From a bacterium (GTDB taxonomy: Bacteria > SZUA-79 > Acidulodesulfobacterales > Acidulodesulfobacteraceae), in the NCBI GenBank assembly GCA_021798875.1, contig JAJZBN010000001.1, forward strand, positions 19,534 to 83,533: a DNA stretch of 64,000 nucleotides, in the 5' to 3' direction. Made by a program: the position numbers and the translations under genes. Shown here piece after piece: positions 25,229 through 34,512 of the stretch. The notes below the pieces were generated by a model. The model did not search any database. It was given only the letters and a program-made list of their open reading frames with translations, and had not been told where the DNA came from. Positions within the stretch are counted from its first letter, which is position 1. Each line of letters opens with the position of its first letter.

Positions 25229-26086
25229 ATGAAAAGACAAGGAAACTTAAACGGCAATTCATACACTAAAATAATTTCGGTTACAAGCGGCAAAGGAGGA
25301 GTCGGCAAAACCAATATCGTCTGCAATCTTGCCTATTGTTTTGCTTCTATGGGAAAAAGGGTTATAATAATGGATGCAGACCTGAGTTTAGGAAACGTTT
25401 CGGTTTTAATGGGCATGATTCCGAAATATAATATATCGCAGGTTATATACGGAGATAAGCAGCTAAGCGATATTATAATGACCGACCAGAACGGAATTAT
25501 GATTCTTCCTGCCTCATCAGGAATACCCGAACTTTCTAATCTTACCGAACCGCAGAAAATAAATCTTATGTCGAGATTCGACGAATTTGCCGGCAGTTTG
25601 GAAGCCGGAGGACAGCCCATAGACGTTTTGTTAGTCGATACCGGAGCGGGTATATCGTCAAACGTTTTATATTTTAACCTTGCCGCAAGCGAAATATACG
25701 TTATAGTTACTCCGGAACCTACTTCCATTACCGATGCTTATGCCCTGATTAAGGTCTTAAGCACTAAATACAGCGAAAAGTATTTTTCTATTATAGTTAA
25801 TAACGTAAAAAACGAAAAGGAAGCAAAGGACGTTTATAAACACTTAAGTCTCGTTTCCGATAAATTTCTTAAAGTAAATTTAAATTATCTCGGACATATC
25901 GTAAGCGACGATAATCTTTCGCGTTCGGTGATAATGCAGAGACCTGTCTCAAATATTTTTCCCGATTCAAAATCTTCTCAATGTTTTAAAAAAATGGCGT
26001 ATAATATATTATCTCAAAAAGACAATAAAATATCTAACGGCAACATCCAGTTCTTTCTCAACAAACTGCTGACGTCGTTGTCTTAA
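25229..26086 (+). CDS. flhG: FlhG (FleN/YlxH), MinD-like ATPase regulating flagellar number
   Basis: This is a ParA/MinD-family ATPase with deviant Walker A SGKGGVGKTNIVCNLA near residues 19-34, switch I region VIIMDADLSLGNVSVLMG and Walker B VLLVDTGAGISSNVLYF. The later FlhG-typical EPTSITDAYALIKVL also fits. It stimulates FlhF and restrains flagellar number in known systems. The chosen ATG at 25229 has GAGGA eight bases before it. The C-terminus lacks a clear long amphipathic MinD helix. It is flanked on both sides by family-2 palindromes. Confidence 0.94.
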   Translation: MKRQGNLNGNSYTKIISVTSGKGGVGKTNIVCNLAYCFASMGKRVIIMDADLSLGNVSVLMGMIPKYNISQVIYGDKQLSDIIMTDQNGIMILPASSGIPELSNLTEPQKINLMSRFDEFAGSLEAGGQPIDVLLVDTGAGISSNVLYFNLAASEIYVIVTPEPTSITDAYALIKVLSTKYSEKYFSIIVNNVKNEKEAKDVYKHLSLVSDKFLKVNLNYLGHIVSDDNLSRSVIMQRPVSNIFPDSKSSQCFKKMAYNILSQKDNKISNGNIQFFLNKLLTSLS

Positions 26087-26093
26087 TTTAACT

Positions 26094-26200
26094 GCGGGGC
26101 AGAATTCAATTCTGTCCCCGCCACAAAATGGAAAGCGGAATTCAATTCCGACCCATCACAAATTGGAAAACTGCGGGACAGAATTCAATTCTGTCCCCGC
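26094..26200. repeat. Family-2 palindromes between flhG and fliA
   Basis: Three elements occur: 26094-26121 (one base short of the full GCGGGGACAG arm), 26135-26152 (inner part only, GCGGAATTCAATTCCGAC) and 26173-26200. They alternate with near-identical spacers containing CACAAAATGGAAA or CACAAATTGGAAA. The block occupies nearly the whole gap between flhG and fliA, so any fliA translation signal lies in or beside repeat DNA. Confidence 0.92.
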
Positions 26201-26213
26201 CACAAAATGTATT

Positions 26214-26924
26214 ATGCAAAAAATAGACGAAAAGTCAAAAAAATTAATAGAAGAAAATTTTAATCTCGTAAATAAAGTCGCAAACTTTATGTCGCTGAAA
26301 TTTAACGGCGTCGTAAATAAAGACGATATAATAGAGTTTGGAATTTTCGGATTGATAGATGCGGCTATAAAGTTCGACCCGTCAAAAAACGAAAATTTCC
26401 GGTTTTATGCCGTGACGCGGATAAAAGGTACGATATTGGACAATGTACGCAAACTTGATTATATGCCGAGAAACGTCCGCGAACTTTCCGGAAGAATAGA
26501 AAAAGTTTATGCTAAATTAGAACAGAAATATGGCAGAATGCCTTCCGACGAAGAGATTGCGGAAGAATTAAGCATAGGAATAGGCGAACTTAACGAAATG
26601 TTTTATAAAATAAGAGGAGCCTCTTTTTTAAACGATAAAGATTTTATATCAATGGATAAGCCCAAATCGGAGACGTTAGATACTATAGAAAGCAAAGAGC
26701 CTTCGGCTATGGATGTACTTTTAATAGAAGAAAAGAAAAATATGCTGATAAAATATATAGATATGCTTGAAGAAGTTGAAAAAAATGTTTTAATGATGTA
26801 TTATTACGATGAACTTACTTTAAAAGAGATAGGTCATATTTTAAATTTAACCGAATCTAGGATATGTCAGATTCATTCTAAGTCAATTTTAAAATTGAGG
26901 TCAAAATTAAAAGCCTATGAATAA
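26214..26924 (+). CDS. fliA: FliA, sigma-28 factor for flagellar late genes
   Basis: The 236-residue product has sigma-70 region 2 (NKVANFMSLKF; KDDIIEFGIFGLIDAAIKFD; FRFYAVTRIKGTILDNVRKL), region 3 (LEQKYGRMPSDEEIAEELSI) and region 4 (LMMYYYDELTLKEIGHILNL then TESRICQIHSKSILKLRSKL). It recognises late flagellar promoters and is inhibited by FlgM (43954). An in-frame TTG at 26163 would add 17 residues encoded by the palindromic repeat, so the ATG at 26214 is preferred although no clear ribosome site precedes it. It overlaps the next gene by 8 bp. Confidence 0.95.
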   Translation: MQKIDEKSKKLIEENFNLVNKVANFMSLKFNGVVNKDDIIEFGIFGLIDAAIKFDPSKNENFRFYAVTRIKGTILDNVRKLDYMPRNVRELSGRIEKVYAKLEQKYGRMPSDEEIAEELSIGIGELNEMFYKIRGASFLNDKDFISMDKPKSETLDTIESKEPSAMDVLLIEEKKNMLIKYIDMLEEVEKNVLMMYYYDELTLKEIGHILNLTESRICQIHSKSILKLRSKLKAYE

Positions 26925-28905
26925 GAAAGAAATCGAAAAAATCGTTAAGTCGGGAAGCATCGACGAAAAAAAGAAATTAGTAGAACTTTTAGATTCCGAA
27001 AATCTTGAAACTGCCGAGCATGCGCAAGATGCTATAATAAACGGAACAGAAGGGCAGGATAAAAAAGAACTTGTCAAAAAATTAATGGACACAGCAGTTT
27101 CTTCGGATATAGGCATAAGGCTCAGGTCAAACGCTTTCGACGTGTTAAAACGGCTTGCTATGCATGACGGCAACTTTTTAATCGATTTTGCGGTCAAAAA
27201 CAAAGGAAGATACGAAAGAATTACAGCCGAATTAATCAGGTACGGAAAGTTCGACCCAGTCGATCTGCCGAAAGAAGTTTTAAAAATTCTTGCGTCGAGT
27301 CCCGACGAAATTACCAAAGCAAATGCTCTGGAATCCATCGGTATATTAAAAATTAATCTCGGCGGTTTATTGATTAAATCGTTAAAAGAGGTTAAAAGCA
27401 ATTTTTTCGTTCTGTCGGCGGCAATTTTTGCCGTAGGAGAACTGAAACTTAAAAAAGCTTTCCCCGTATTAAAAGAATTATTTTTAAAAGCGGAAGACAG
27501 AGTGGTTAAAAACGTAATTATAGAATCTCTTTCTAAAATAGGCGGGGACGAAATTATAAATTTTCTGCTCGATATTTTAAAGAATAACGTTAAATATAAA
27601 TTAGATAAAGTTTATATTCTTAAGGGTCTTTATAAATTATGCATAGCGGACGAGTGCAGCGTGGACGAAAGCAGCGACGTAAAAAACAAAATGTATGTCC
27701 GCCTGTCCAAAATGAATTTAAAAATGAGTTTATATCTGCTAAGCGATTATGAAGAAAAAGATGCGATAGACGCTATTTTGTGCTATTTTTCGCTTATGAA
27801 TCATAAAAAATCACAAAAATTATTTCAATTTATTTTTGATTTTTACAAAAAAAATGAAAACTTAGACGAAAACGAGTATAAATACATTAAAGAGATAATC
27901 AAAAAATTGGCGAGACCTAAATTTATAACGGAATTTTTAATGACCTTAAGCCCTTTTTCGGAATATAACGATAAAACGGATATACTTATTGACGTTTTAT
28001 CCGAAATTGCATATAAAGACGTAATAGATCTTCTTGCTTTTTATGCGGACAAAAAACTTTTCGTCGAAGTAAAAATTCTGCTTTTAAAATATTCTACTAA
28101 AATCAGCGGTGCTTTATACGAGCGCAGACTTATCGAAGAGGTAGTCGGGAGCTATATAGGCGATGCCAACGGAAACGTTAGGAAATATGCCGTAAAACTT
28201 GCCGGTAATTTTCAATATGCTTCAAAATATATGGACAAGTTTTTTGATAATCTTCTTAAAGAGAAATATGCAGACGTAATAGATGCATACGTAGAAACGA
28301 TTTCCAACTTTGCGGCGCAAGATAAAAGCGGAGATTATATTAAATTTTTCATAAATAATATTTCTTCGAAAAACGATAAAATAGCCGAATATTCTTTAAG
28401 AATATTGTCGTCGGATAATATTCGCCTTAATGCGAGACAAATCTCCGATTTTTATTCTAAGATATTTTTATTTAAAAATAAACCTTTAAATTTAAAAAGG
28501 CTGCTTGCAAAAAGCCTTGGAAAATTTGATTTGATAAACCACAAAGACGAAACAGCTTTTTTGTTTGATGAAAAAGACGAAGAAACTAAATTTAACTATT
28601 TGGAATCGCTTTTATCGGCAGGAGAAAAAAAGTCGCCTGTTTACTTAGACGCTCTTAAATCCGGCGGTTTTTCCGAAATTTTCAGATATAAAGTTGTGGA
28701 GCTTATTCAAAAAACAGGCGCAAAAGACATATTCGACAAACTTGCTTCCATGCTTCCATCAGAAAAAAGCAAAATGGTTAAAATTGCTCTTTTAAAAACG
28801 CTTCACGTTTTAAATAAAGAAAAATCTAATTCTATTATTAAAAAATATAATTCTTCAAAAGACGAAGATATAAAGAATTTCTCGATTGAATTAATTAACG
28901 GATGA
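26917..28905 (+). CDS. HEAT-like alpha-helical repeat protein of unknown function
   Basis: The 662-residue protein is soluble, with no signal or membrane helix. It is composed of repeated amphipathic helix pairs in the HEAT style, for example AAIFAVGELKLKKAFPVLKE, KNVIIESLSKIGGDEIINFL and GNVRKYAVKLAGNFQYA. Such proteins scaffold protein-protein contacts. It overlaps fliA by 8 bp and is followed 23 bp later by cheR, so it is expressed with the sigma-28 and chemotaxis genes. No catalytic motif was recognised. It could be a chemosensory or flagellar scaffold, but the role is not shown by the sequence. Confidence 0.75.
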   Translation: MNKKEIEKIVKSGSIDEKKKLVELLDSENLETAEHAQDAIINGTEGQDKKELVKKLMDTAVSSDIGIRLRSNAFDVLKRLAMHDGNFLIDFAVKNKGRYERITAELIRYGKFDPVDLPKEVLKILASSPDEITKANALESIGILKINLGGLLIKSLKEVKSNFFVLSAAIFAVGELKLKKAFPVLKELFLKAEDRVVKNVIIESLSKIGGDEIINFLLDILKNNVKYKLDKVYILKGLYKLCIADECSVDESSDVKNKMYVRLSKMNLKMSLYLLSDYEEKDAIDAILCYFSLMNHKKSQKLFQFIFDFYKKNENLDENEYKYIKEIIKKLARPKFITEFLMTLSPFSEYNDKTDILIDVLSEIAYKDVIDLLAFYADKKLFVEVKILLLKYSTKISGALYERRLIEEVVGSYIGDANGNVRKYAVKLAGNFQYASKYMDKFFDNLLKEKYADVIDAYVETISNFAAQDKSGDYIKFFINNISSKNDKIAEYSLRILSSDNIRLNARQISDFYSKIFLFKNKPLNLKRLLAKSLGKFDLINHKDETAFLFDEKDEETKFNYLESLLSAGEKKSPVYLDALKSGGFSEIFRYKVVELIQKTGAKDIFDKLASMLPSEKSKMVKIALLKTLHVLNKEKSNSIIKKYNSSKDEDIKNFSIELING

Positions 28906-28927
28906 TGAATAAATAAACTTTATTTTA

Positions 28928-29776
28928 ATGGAATATTCTAATTTAAATTTATCCGACGATGTTTTTAAAAAGCTTAAGGATATGATTTACGAAATATCCG
29001 GCATATTTTTTAGCGACCAGAAGAAATATCTGCTGGAAACAAGGCTGTCTAAAAGAATTTCGGTTTTAAACCTTTCTAATTTTGAAGATTATTACAACTA
29101 TTTAAAATATTCGCCGCTTAAAAATGCAGAGATAAAAGAACTTTTAAACAGCATAACTACCAACGAAACCAGTTTTTTTAGAGATATGCCTCAGTTAGAA
29201 GTTTTCGTGGATGTATTAAAGCAGATAATTCAATCGTCCGGAAATAACGCTATGAAAAATATAAGGATATGGAGCGCCGCATGTTCTACGGGAGAAGAAC
29301 CTTATACCTTAGGAATTTTGATTAAAGAAAATTTTTCCTCGTTGGCTACCGGCATAAAATTTGAAATAGTAGGTACGGATATAAGCGAGCGCGTTCTTGA
29401 ATCGGCAAAAAAGGGCATATATAACGGATATACTCTAAGAAACGCATCGCAGGCTATTCTAGGAAAATATTTCGAAAAAATCGGCGAAGACGAATATAAA
29501 ATTAAAGATGAAATTAAAAAAATGACGGTTTTTGGAAACGTTAATCTTATAAGCGGCAATGAAGTAAAAAAAAATGGTTCGTTCGATATTGTTTTATGCA
29601 GAAATGTTATAATATATTTTGATGCGGAATCGAAAAAGAAAGCTATAGAAAATATATACGAAAGTTTAAAACCAGGGGGATATCTGTTTTTAGGGCATTC
29701 GGAGTCGCTTCACTCTATATCTTCGCTATTTAAGTTGGTAGGGTTGGGCAAAACCCCTCTATACAAAAAAGAGTAA
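28928..29776 (+). CDS. cheR: CheR, chemoreceptor glutamate methyltransferase
   Basis: CheR uses S-adenosylmethionine to methylate chemoreceptors. The N-terminal helical domain ends ELLNSITTNETSFFRD, the CheR signature. The SAM-binding domain has RIWSAACSTGEEPYTLGILI, then VGTDISERVLESAKKGIYNG and FDIVLCRNVIIYFDAESKKK. The protein ends LGHSESLHSISSLFKLVGL. At 282 residues the length is normal, with no tetratricopeptide extension. No chemoreceptor gene is present in the window. Confidence 0.96.
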   Translation: MEYSNLNLSDDVFKKLKDMIYEISGIFFSDQKKYLLETRLSKRISVLNLSNFEDYYNYLKYSPLKNAEIKELLNSITTNETSFFRDMPQLEVFVDVLKQIIQSSGNNAMKNIRIWSAACSTGEEPYTLGILIKENFSSLATGIKFEIVGTDISERVLESAKKGIYNGYTLRNASQAILGKYFEKIGEDEYKIKDEIKKMTVFGNVNLISGNEVKKNGSFDIVLCRNVIIYFDAESKKKAIENIYESLKPGGYLFLGHSESLHSISSLFKLVGLGKTPLYKKE

Positions 29777-29793
29777 GCAAAAGAGGCATATTC

Positions 29794-30156
29794 ATGAAAA
29801 ATTATACCGTATTGATCGTCGAAGATTCGATAGTCGTCATAAAATTTTTAACTATAGCTTTCAAAGATGCCGGATTCAAAGTAAAAACTGCACAGGATGG
29901 ATTCGAAGCCTTGGAAAAAGCTATAAAGGAAGATATTAATCTTATAGTTACGGATTTAAATATGCCGCAAATGGACGGCATAACGCTGTTAAAGAATCTT
30001 AAAGAAAACGACGATACTAAAAAGATTCCGGTGATACTTATATCGTCGAATATACCGGGTAAAAATGAAATAGCGGGGAGTTTTGCTTTTTTGCAGAAGC
30101 CTTTTAAAGAAAGCGATATAATACGCCTCGCCAAAAATGCGGTAAAAGATCAATAA
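29794..30156 (+). CDS. Single-domain CheY-like response regulator
   Basis: The 120-residue receiver domain has VEDS (acidic pocket, 9-12), phosphoacceptor Asp54 in VTDLNMPQMDG, SSN at the position of the conserved Thr/Ser, and LQKPF with the conserved Lys. It lies 18 bp after cheR and about 125 bp before a second CheY. It could be a second CheY, an adaptation regulator or a phosphate sink; the sequence does not decide. Confidence 0.9.
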   Translation: MKNYTVLIVEDSIVVIKFLTIAFKDAGFKVKTAQDGFEALEKAIKEDINLIVTDLNMPQMDGITLLKNLKENDDTKKIPVILISSNIPGKNEIAGSFAFLQKPFKESDIIRLAKNAVKDQ

Positions 30157-30189
30157 TATTATTTAAATATCGGTATATTTAAATAATAT
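30156..30189. other. Perfect 15-bp AT inverted repeat with CGGT loop between two CheY-type genes
   Basis: Bases 30156-30170 (ATATTATTTAAATAT) pair perfectly with 30175-30189 around a four-base CGGT loop. It begins at the very end of the first response-regulator gene and stands about 90 bp before cheY. The stem is all A/T with no T-run, so it is a weak candidate terminator, RNase processing site or protein-binding palindrome. Confidence 0.55.
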
Positions 30190-30280
30190 ATTGATTAAGA
30201 TATAAATTTTTATTATTATATATTATTAAAATAAAACGGCAGACATTTTATTTTGAAGCATTAACAGGGGATAATTAAAT

Positions 30281-30667
30281 ATGGCTCTAGATTTATCGAT
30301 GAGAATTCTCGTAGTGGACGATTTTTCGACCATGAGAAGAATAATAAAAAATATTTTAAAACAGATAGGTTTTACCAACGTCGACGAAGCCGAAAACGGA
30401 CAGGCGGCGCTTGCCAAAATAGGCGACGGAGGTAATTACGATTTTGTTATTTCCGATTGGAATATGCCGGAAATGACAGGGATAGAATTATTAAAGCAGG
30501 TAAGGGCAAATGAATCTACTAAAGACCTGCCTTTTTTAATGGTTACCGCCGAAGCTAAAAAAGAAAACGTCGTAGAGGCGGTTAAAGCAGGCGTCAATAA
30601 TTATATAGTAAAACCTTTTACCGCGGAAGTGCTGCAGGAAAAAATTTCAAAAATTTTCCCGGATTAA
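30281..30667 (+). CDS. cheY: CheY, chemotaxis response regulator
   Basis: The 128-residue receiver is very close to classical Che[21 protein letters not shown], Asp59 in [26 protein letters not shown] with the conserved Thr, and [16 protein letters not shown] with the conserved Lys. The phosphorylated protein binds FliM (whose N-terminal motif is intact at 15895-15933) and changes motor rotation. It lies directly upstream of cheA. Confidence 0.96.
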   Translation: MALDLSMRILVVDDFSTMRRIIKNILKQIGFTNVDEAENGQAALAKIGDGGNYDFVISDWNMPEMTGIELLKQVRANESTKDLPFLMVTAEAKKENVVEAVKAGVNNYIVKPFTAEVLQEKISKIFPD

Positions 30668-30697
30668 TTTTATTTAATTTTTTAAGGACGGTCCGAA

Positions 30698-32788
30698 ATG
30701 ATTGACGATTCGATGCAGGAAATTGTAAACGACTTTATTCAGGAAGCGCTTGAACTTCTCGATAGTCTTAACGAAAATTTTATAGAGTTGGAAAAAAATC
30801 CCGAAGATAAAGAAATTTTGAATACTATATTCAGAGCTGCACATACCGTTAAAGGCTCTGCAGGATTTCTTGGTTTTCAAAACATAGTAGAACTTGCGCA
30901 CAGCGCCGAAAATATTCTTAATAAATTAAGACAGGGCGAAATAACCCTTACTTCCGAAATGACCGATTATCTTTTAAAAACCATGGACATCCTAAGGTCT
31001 ATGATAGTAACCGTTTCGGAAACCGGCAGCGAAGGAGAACCGCCCGAAGGCAACGCAGAGCTTATTAAAAAACTTAACGAATTGTCGGAAGGCAAAGGCA
31101 CGGACGACAAAAAAGAAACGCCGTCCGCAGTTTCAAATGCCGCTGAGCCTGCCGCCGTTCCAGAGACGCCTGCCAAAGAAACTGAAAATACAGCCGGCAA
31201 AGATAACGATAAAGAAAAAACAAAGACAGCAGATTCTGCTAATAAAACGGCTGATTCCGGAAAAAAGAAACCAAGAAGTCTCGGAGATATACTTCTAGAG
31301 GATAATCTTATTTCAAAGGAAGAATTAGAAGAGATTTATAAAGAAAAAGAAGAAGAAGAACATGCAGCGGGAAAAATTTCCGCAGTGCCGGAAGTTTCGG
31401 CGGAAGAAATACCTCATCCTTCGGCGTCGGCCGAAACTTTTCCGTCTGCCGAAGAAAAACAAGTTTCTGCCAAACCGGTCGAAGAAATTAAACCTAATCC
31501 AAATGTCGTTCAGCAAAAATCAGTCCCTGCAGCTTCAGTTGCCTCTAAGCCTGCTGTTGCAGTTCCAGTTGCAGAAATTAAAGAAACTACTATAAGGGTA
31601 GATATAGAAAGATTAGACAACGTTATGAACTTAGTAGGAGAACTGGTTCTTGCAAGAAACAGGCTTTTCAATATATCTTCAAAATTAGAAATAAAATATG
31701 CCGACGACGATCTCTCTTCCGCCCTTGCGCAGGTTGTTGCAGGACTCAATCTTGTAACGACGGATCTGCAGCTTGCCGTTATGAAAACGAGAATGCAGCC
31801 GGTAAAAAAAGTTTTCAGTAAATTTCCGAGAATGGTTAGAGACCTTTCTAGAGAACTCGGAAAAGATATTGAACTTCTAATTTCAGGCGAAGAAACCGAA
31901 CTCGATAAATCCGTTATCGAAGAGATAGGGGATCCTTTAGTGCATTTAATCAGAAACAGCGTCGATCACGGAATCGAAGACAAAGAAACCAGAAAATTAA
32001 ACGGAAAACCGGAAAAAGGAACCATAAAATTAGGCGCCGAGCATGAAGGCAATTACATTATTATATCTGTTATAGACGACGGTAAAGGAATGGATCCCGC
32101 GATAATAAAAAGAAAAGCGGTAGAAAAAGGAGTAATAGACGAAAAAACAGCGGCGGGTCTTTCCGACAAAGATGCTTTAAATCTTATTTTTGCTCCAGGT
32201 TTCAGTACAAAGGATAAAGCTACCGAAATATCGGGAAGAGGCGTAGGAATGGACGTCGTTAAGACGAATATACAAAAACTTAACGGTATTATAGAAATTA
32301 ATTCTACTCCAGGACAGGGTTCTTCCATAATATTAAAACTTCCTCTTACCGTCGCAATTATACAGACTTTAATAGTAGGCATAGGCGACGAAGTATTTGC
32401 CATACCTTTAAATTCGGTGGTAGAGACTTTAAGAATCAAAGAATCGACTATACAAACTATCGATAAGCACGAGGTTATCAATTTAAGAAAATCGGTACTT
32501 TCATTGTTAAGGCTCGGAGATGAGTTCGGAGTAACCGAAAGCGCTGTTTCTAAGGTAAATGCTAAATCTTCCGACAGAGAAATATATGTAGTAGTAGTAG
32601 CGCTTGCCGAGAAAAAAATAGGGATAGTAGTGGATGACCTGTTCGGACAGGAAGAAGTCGTCATTAAATCGCTCGGGGATTACCAGTTGGGATACAAAGG
32701 TATTTCCGGCGCTACTATAACCGGAGACGGAAAAGTAGTTTTAATTATCGACGTAGCGTCTATGATAGATGCCGTAAGCGTGAGATAA
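30698..32788 (+). CDS. cheA: CheA, chemotaxis histidine kinase with an additional linker motif
   Basis: Domains in order are: HPt with His49 in FRAAHTVKGSAGF; a long Ala/Pro/Glu-rich linker (130-295); the P3 dimerisation domain (about 297-360, RLDNVMNLVGELVLARN); the P4 ATPase (N box HLIRNSVDHGIE, G1 VIDDGKGMD, G2 GRGVGMDVV); and the P5 CheW-like domain (about 555-690). No CheY-binding P2 domain is recognised. Instead the linker holds PRSLGDILLEDNLISKEEL (about 192-210), which resembles the short motif found at the N-terminus of GspE/PilB-type proteins. cheB follows. Confidence 0.96.
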   Translation: MIDDSMQEIVNDFIQEALELLDSLNENFIELEKNPEDKEILNTIFRAAHTVKGSAGFLGFQNIVELAHSAENILNKLRQGEITLTSEMTDYLLKTMDILRSMIVTVSETGSEGEPPEGNAELIKKLNELSEGKGTDDKKETPSAVSNAAEPAAVPETPAKETENTAGKDNDKEKTKTADSANKTADSGKKKPRSLGDILLEDNLISKEELEEIYKEKEEEEHAAGKISAVPEVSAEEIPHPSASAETFPSAEEKQVSAKPVEEIKPNPNVVQQKSVPAASVASKPAVAVPVAEIKETTIRVDIERLDNVMNLVGELVLARNRLFNISSKLEIKYADDDLSSALAQVVAGLNLVTTDLQLAVMKTRMQPVKKVFSKFPRMVRDLSRELGKDIELLISGEETELDKSVIEEIGDPLVHLIRNSVDHGIEDKETRKLNGKPEKGTIKLGAEHEGNYIIISVIDDGKGMDPAIIKRKAVEKGVIDEKTAAGLSDKDALNLIFAPGFSTKDKATEISGRGVGMDVVKTNIQKLNGIIEINSTPGQGSSIILKLPLTVAIIQTLIVGIGDEVFAIPLNSVVETLRIKESTIQTIDKHEVINLRKSVLSLLRLGDEFGVTESAVSKVNAKSSDREIYVVVVALAEKKIGIVVDDLFGQEEVVIKSLGDYQLGYKGISGATITGDGKVVLIIDVASMIDAVSVR

Positions 32789-32861
32789 GTTAAGGCAATT
32801 TTAAATAAATAAAATATTATAGATAAAAATTATTTAAGAACAATAAAGGAGTTTTAAATTT

Positions 32862-33947
32862 ATGACAGAACCTATTAGGGTTTTAATAGTTGACGATTCA
32901 CCTTTTATGAGGAGGGCTATAAGCTCTTTTTTCGACGACGTTGATGATATTAAAGTCGTAGGAATGGCGAAAAACGGAGAAGAAGGAATACGGCAGATAC
33001 AGGAATTAAAACCCGATATAGTTACAATGGATATAGAAATGCCGGTTATGGACGGACTAACCGCCCTTAAGATAATTATGGAAAAGCATCCTGTGCCCGT
33101 AATTATGCTCAGCTCGCTGACGGAGGACGGAGCTAAAGAAACTTTAGACGCTTTAGATATAGGTGCAGCCGATTATATTCCAAAAAATCTTTCCAACGTA
33201 TCGCTTAATATTTTAAAAGTAAAAGACGACTTAGTTTCTAAAATAAGAGCTATAACGGCAAAAAAATATTTTTTCAGGAAAACGGACAGGCATGAGCCGG
33301 AACCTAAGTCTAATATAATTAAGCGGGAAGGAACGCCGATTGAGACTTCCTGTATCCGCAAAAACGGAGGCAAAATAGATATAGTAGCCATAGGTTCTTC
33401 AACAGGCGGACCAAAAGCCCTGCAGGACGTCATACCCAAAATTCCGGGAAATTTTCCGGTGCCGATTATTCTCGTACAGCATATGCCTAAGGCGTTTACC
33501 GGTTCTTTTGCCGAAAGGCTGTCGTCTTTATCTCATATAAAAGTCGTAGAAGCGTCCGGAGGAGAAATAATTAAACCTGGAAACGCTTATCTGTCGCCTG
33601 GCGATAAACATCTTTCTTTGGTTAAAGACTTAAAGGAAGGTTATAAAATTTCGCTTTCCACTGAACCTGAAGATCTTATTAACAGACCGTCCGTTTCTGT
33701 TATGATGGAATCGGTAGCAAAATTATATCCGGGCAGGGCTCTCGGCGTTATACTGACGGGTATGGGCTCAGACGGTCTTTCCGGTATGAAAAAAATTAAA
33801 GAGAGCGGCGGCAGAACCATAGCGCAGGACGAAGCTACCTGCGTCGTTTACGGTATGCCTAAAGCAGTAGTGGATGCCGGCGTTGCCGATTTAATTCTGC
33901 CTATATATAAAATATCCGACCAAATTATCATAGAGACGGAGTGCTGA
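32862..33947 (+). CDS. cheB: CheB, chemoreceptor methylesterase/deamidase
   Basis: The N-terminal receiver has DDSPFMRR and phosphoacceptor Asp57 in TMDIEMPVMDG. The C-terminal methylesterase contains the catalytic triad: Ser180 in AIGSSTGGPKAL, His207 in LVQHMPKAFTGSFAERL and Asp304 in GMGSDGLSGM. At 361 residues it has the normal length. CheB removes methyl groups added by CheR, so the cluster supports an adapting chemosensory pathway. A GGAG ribosome site stands just before the ATG. Confidence 0.97.
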   Translation: MTEPIRVLIVDDSPFMRRAISSFFDDVDDIKVVGMAKNGEEGIRQIQELKPDIVTMDIEMPVMDGLTALKIIMEKHPVPVIMLSSLTEDGAKETLDALDIGAADYIPKNLSNVSLNILKVKDDLVSKIRAITAKKYFFRKTDRHEPEPKSNIIKREGTPIETSCIRKNGGKIDIVAIGSSTGGPKALQDVIPKIPGNFPVPIILVQHMPKAFTGSFAERLSSLSHIKVVEASGGEIIKPGNAYLSPGDKHLSLVKDLKEGYKISLSTEPEDLINRPSVSVMMESVAKLYPGRALGVILTGMGSDGLSGMKKIKESGGRTIAQDEATCVVYGMPKAVVDAGVADLILPIYKISDQIIIETEC

Positions 33948-33997
33948 TATTATTATTAATAGATTAAACATATATAATTTTAGGAGGAATATGTTTT

Positions 33998-34507
33998 ATG
34001 GAAACGGAAAATAAAAAAAATGCGGTTTCGGCTGCCGAACATTCGGCATCCGATGAAATAGTTCAGCTTGTTACTTTTAAATTGGGCAACGAAGAATTTG
34101 CGCTGGATATTTTAAAAGTTCAGGAGATAAACAGGGTAGTCGAAATTACGAAAGTTCCGAAAGCTCCGGATTTCGTAGAAGGGGTAATCAATTTAAGGGG
34201 AAGAGTTATACCTATAGTTGATATAAGAAAGAAATTCCATCTTAATATTAAAGAAGCGACTAAAGAAACCAGAATTATCGTAGTAAACATAATGAATAAA
34301 ACTATAGGTTTAATAGTGGACAGCGTGTCGGAAGTTTTAAGGATTAACTCTTCGACTATACAGCCTCCTCCGCCGTTAATTGCAGGACTTGATTCAGATT
34401 ACATTAAAGGCGTAGGAAAACTCGACGAAAGACTTATAATACTTTTAGATATAGACAAGATATTTACGACCGGAGAACATAAACTTATAGAAGGCATGAT
34501 AAAGTGA
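33998..34507 (+). CDS. cheW: CheW, chemotaxis coupling protein
   Basis: The 169-residue protein has the CheW pattern: VQLVTFKLGNEEFALDILKV, INRVVEITKVPKAPDFVEGV, INLRGRVIPIVDIRKKF and DSVSEVLRI, ending KLDERLIILLDIDKIF. It bridges CheA and chemoreceptors. AGGAGG precedes the ATG. It is followed 5 bp later by a ParA-like gene, which with the next gene forms a polar-localisation pair. Confidence 0.96.
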   Translation: METENKKNAVSAAEHSASDEIVQLVTFKLGNEEFALDILKVQEINRVVEITKVPKAPDFVEGVINLRGRVIPIVDIRKKFHLNIKEATKETRIIVVNIMNKTIGLIVDSVSEVLRINSSTIQPPPPLIAGLDSDYIKGVGKLDERLIILLDIDKIFTTGEHKLIEGMIK

Positions 34508-34512
34508 TTTAA

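Noticed and set aside
25072..25269. 65-codon frame through the flhF-flhG gap
   Set aside because: It is made of family-2 palindromes and overlaps the ends of both real genes in another frame.
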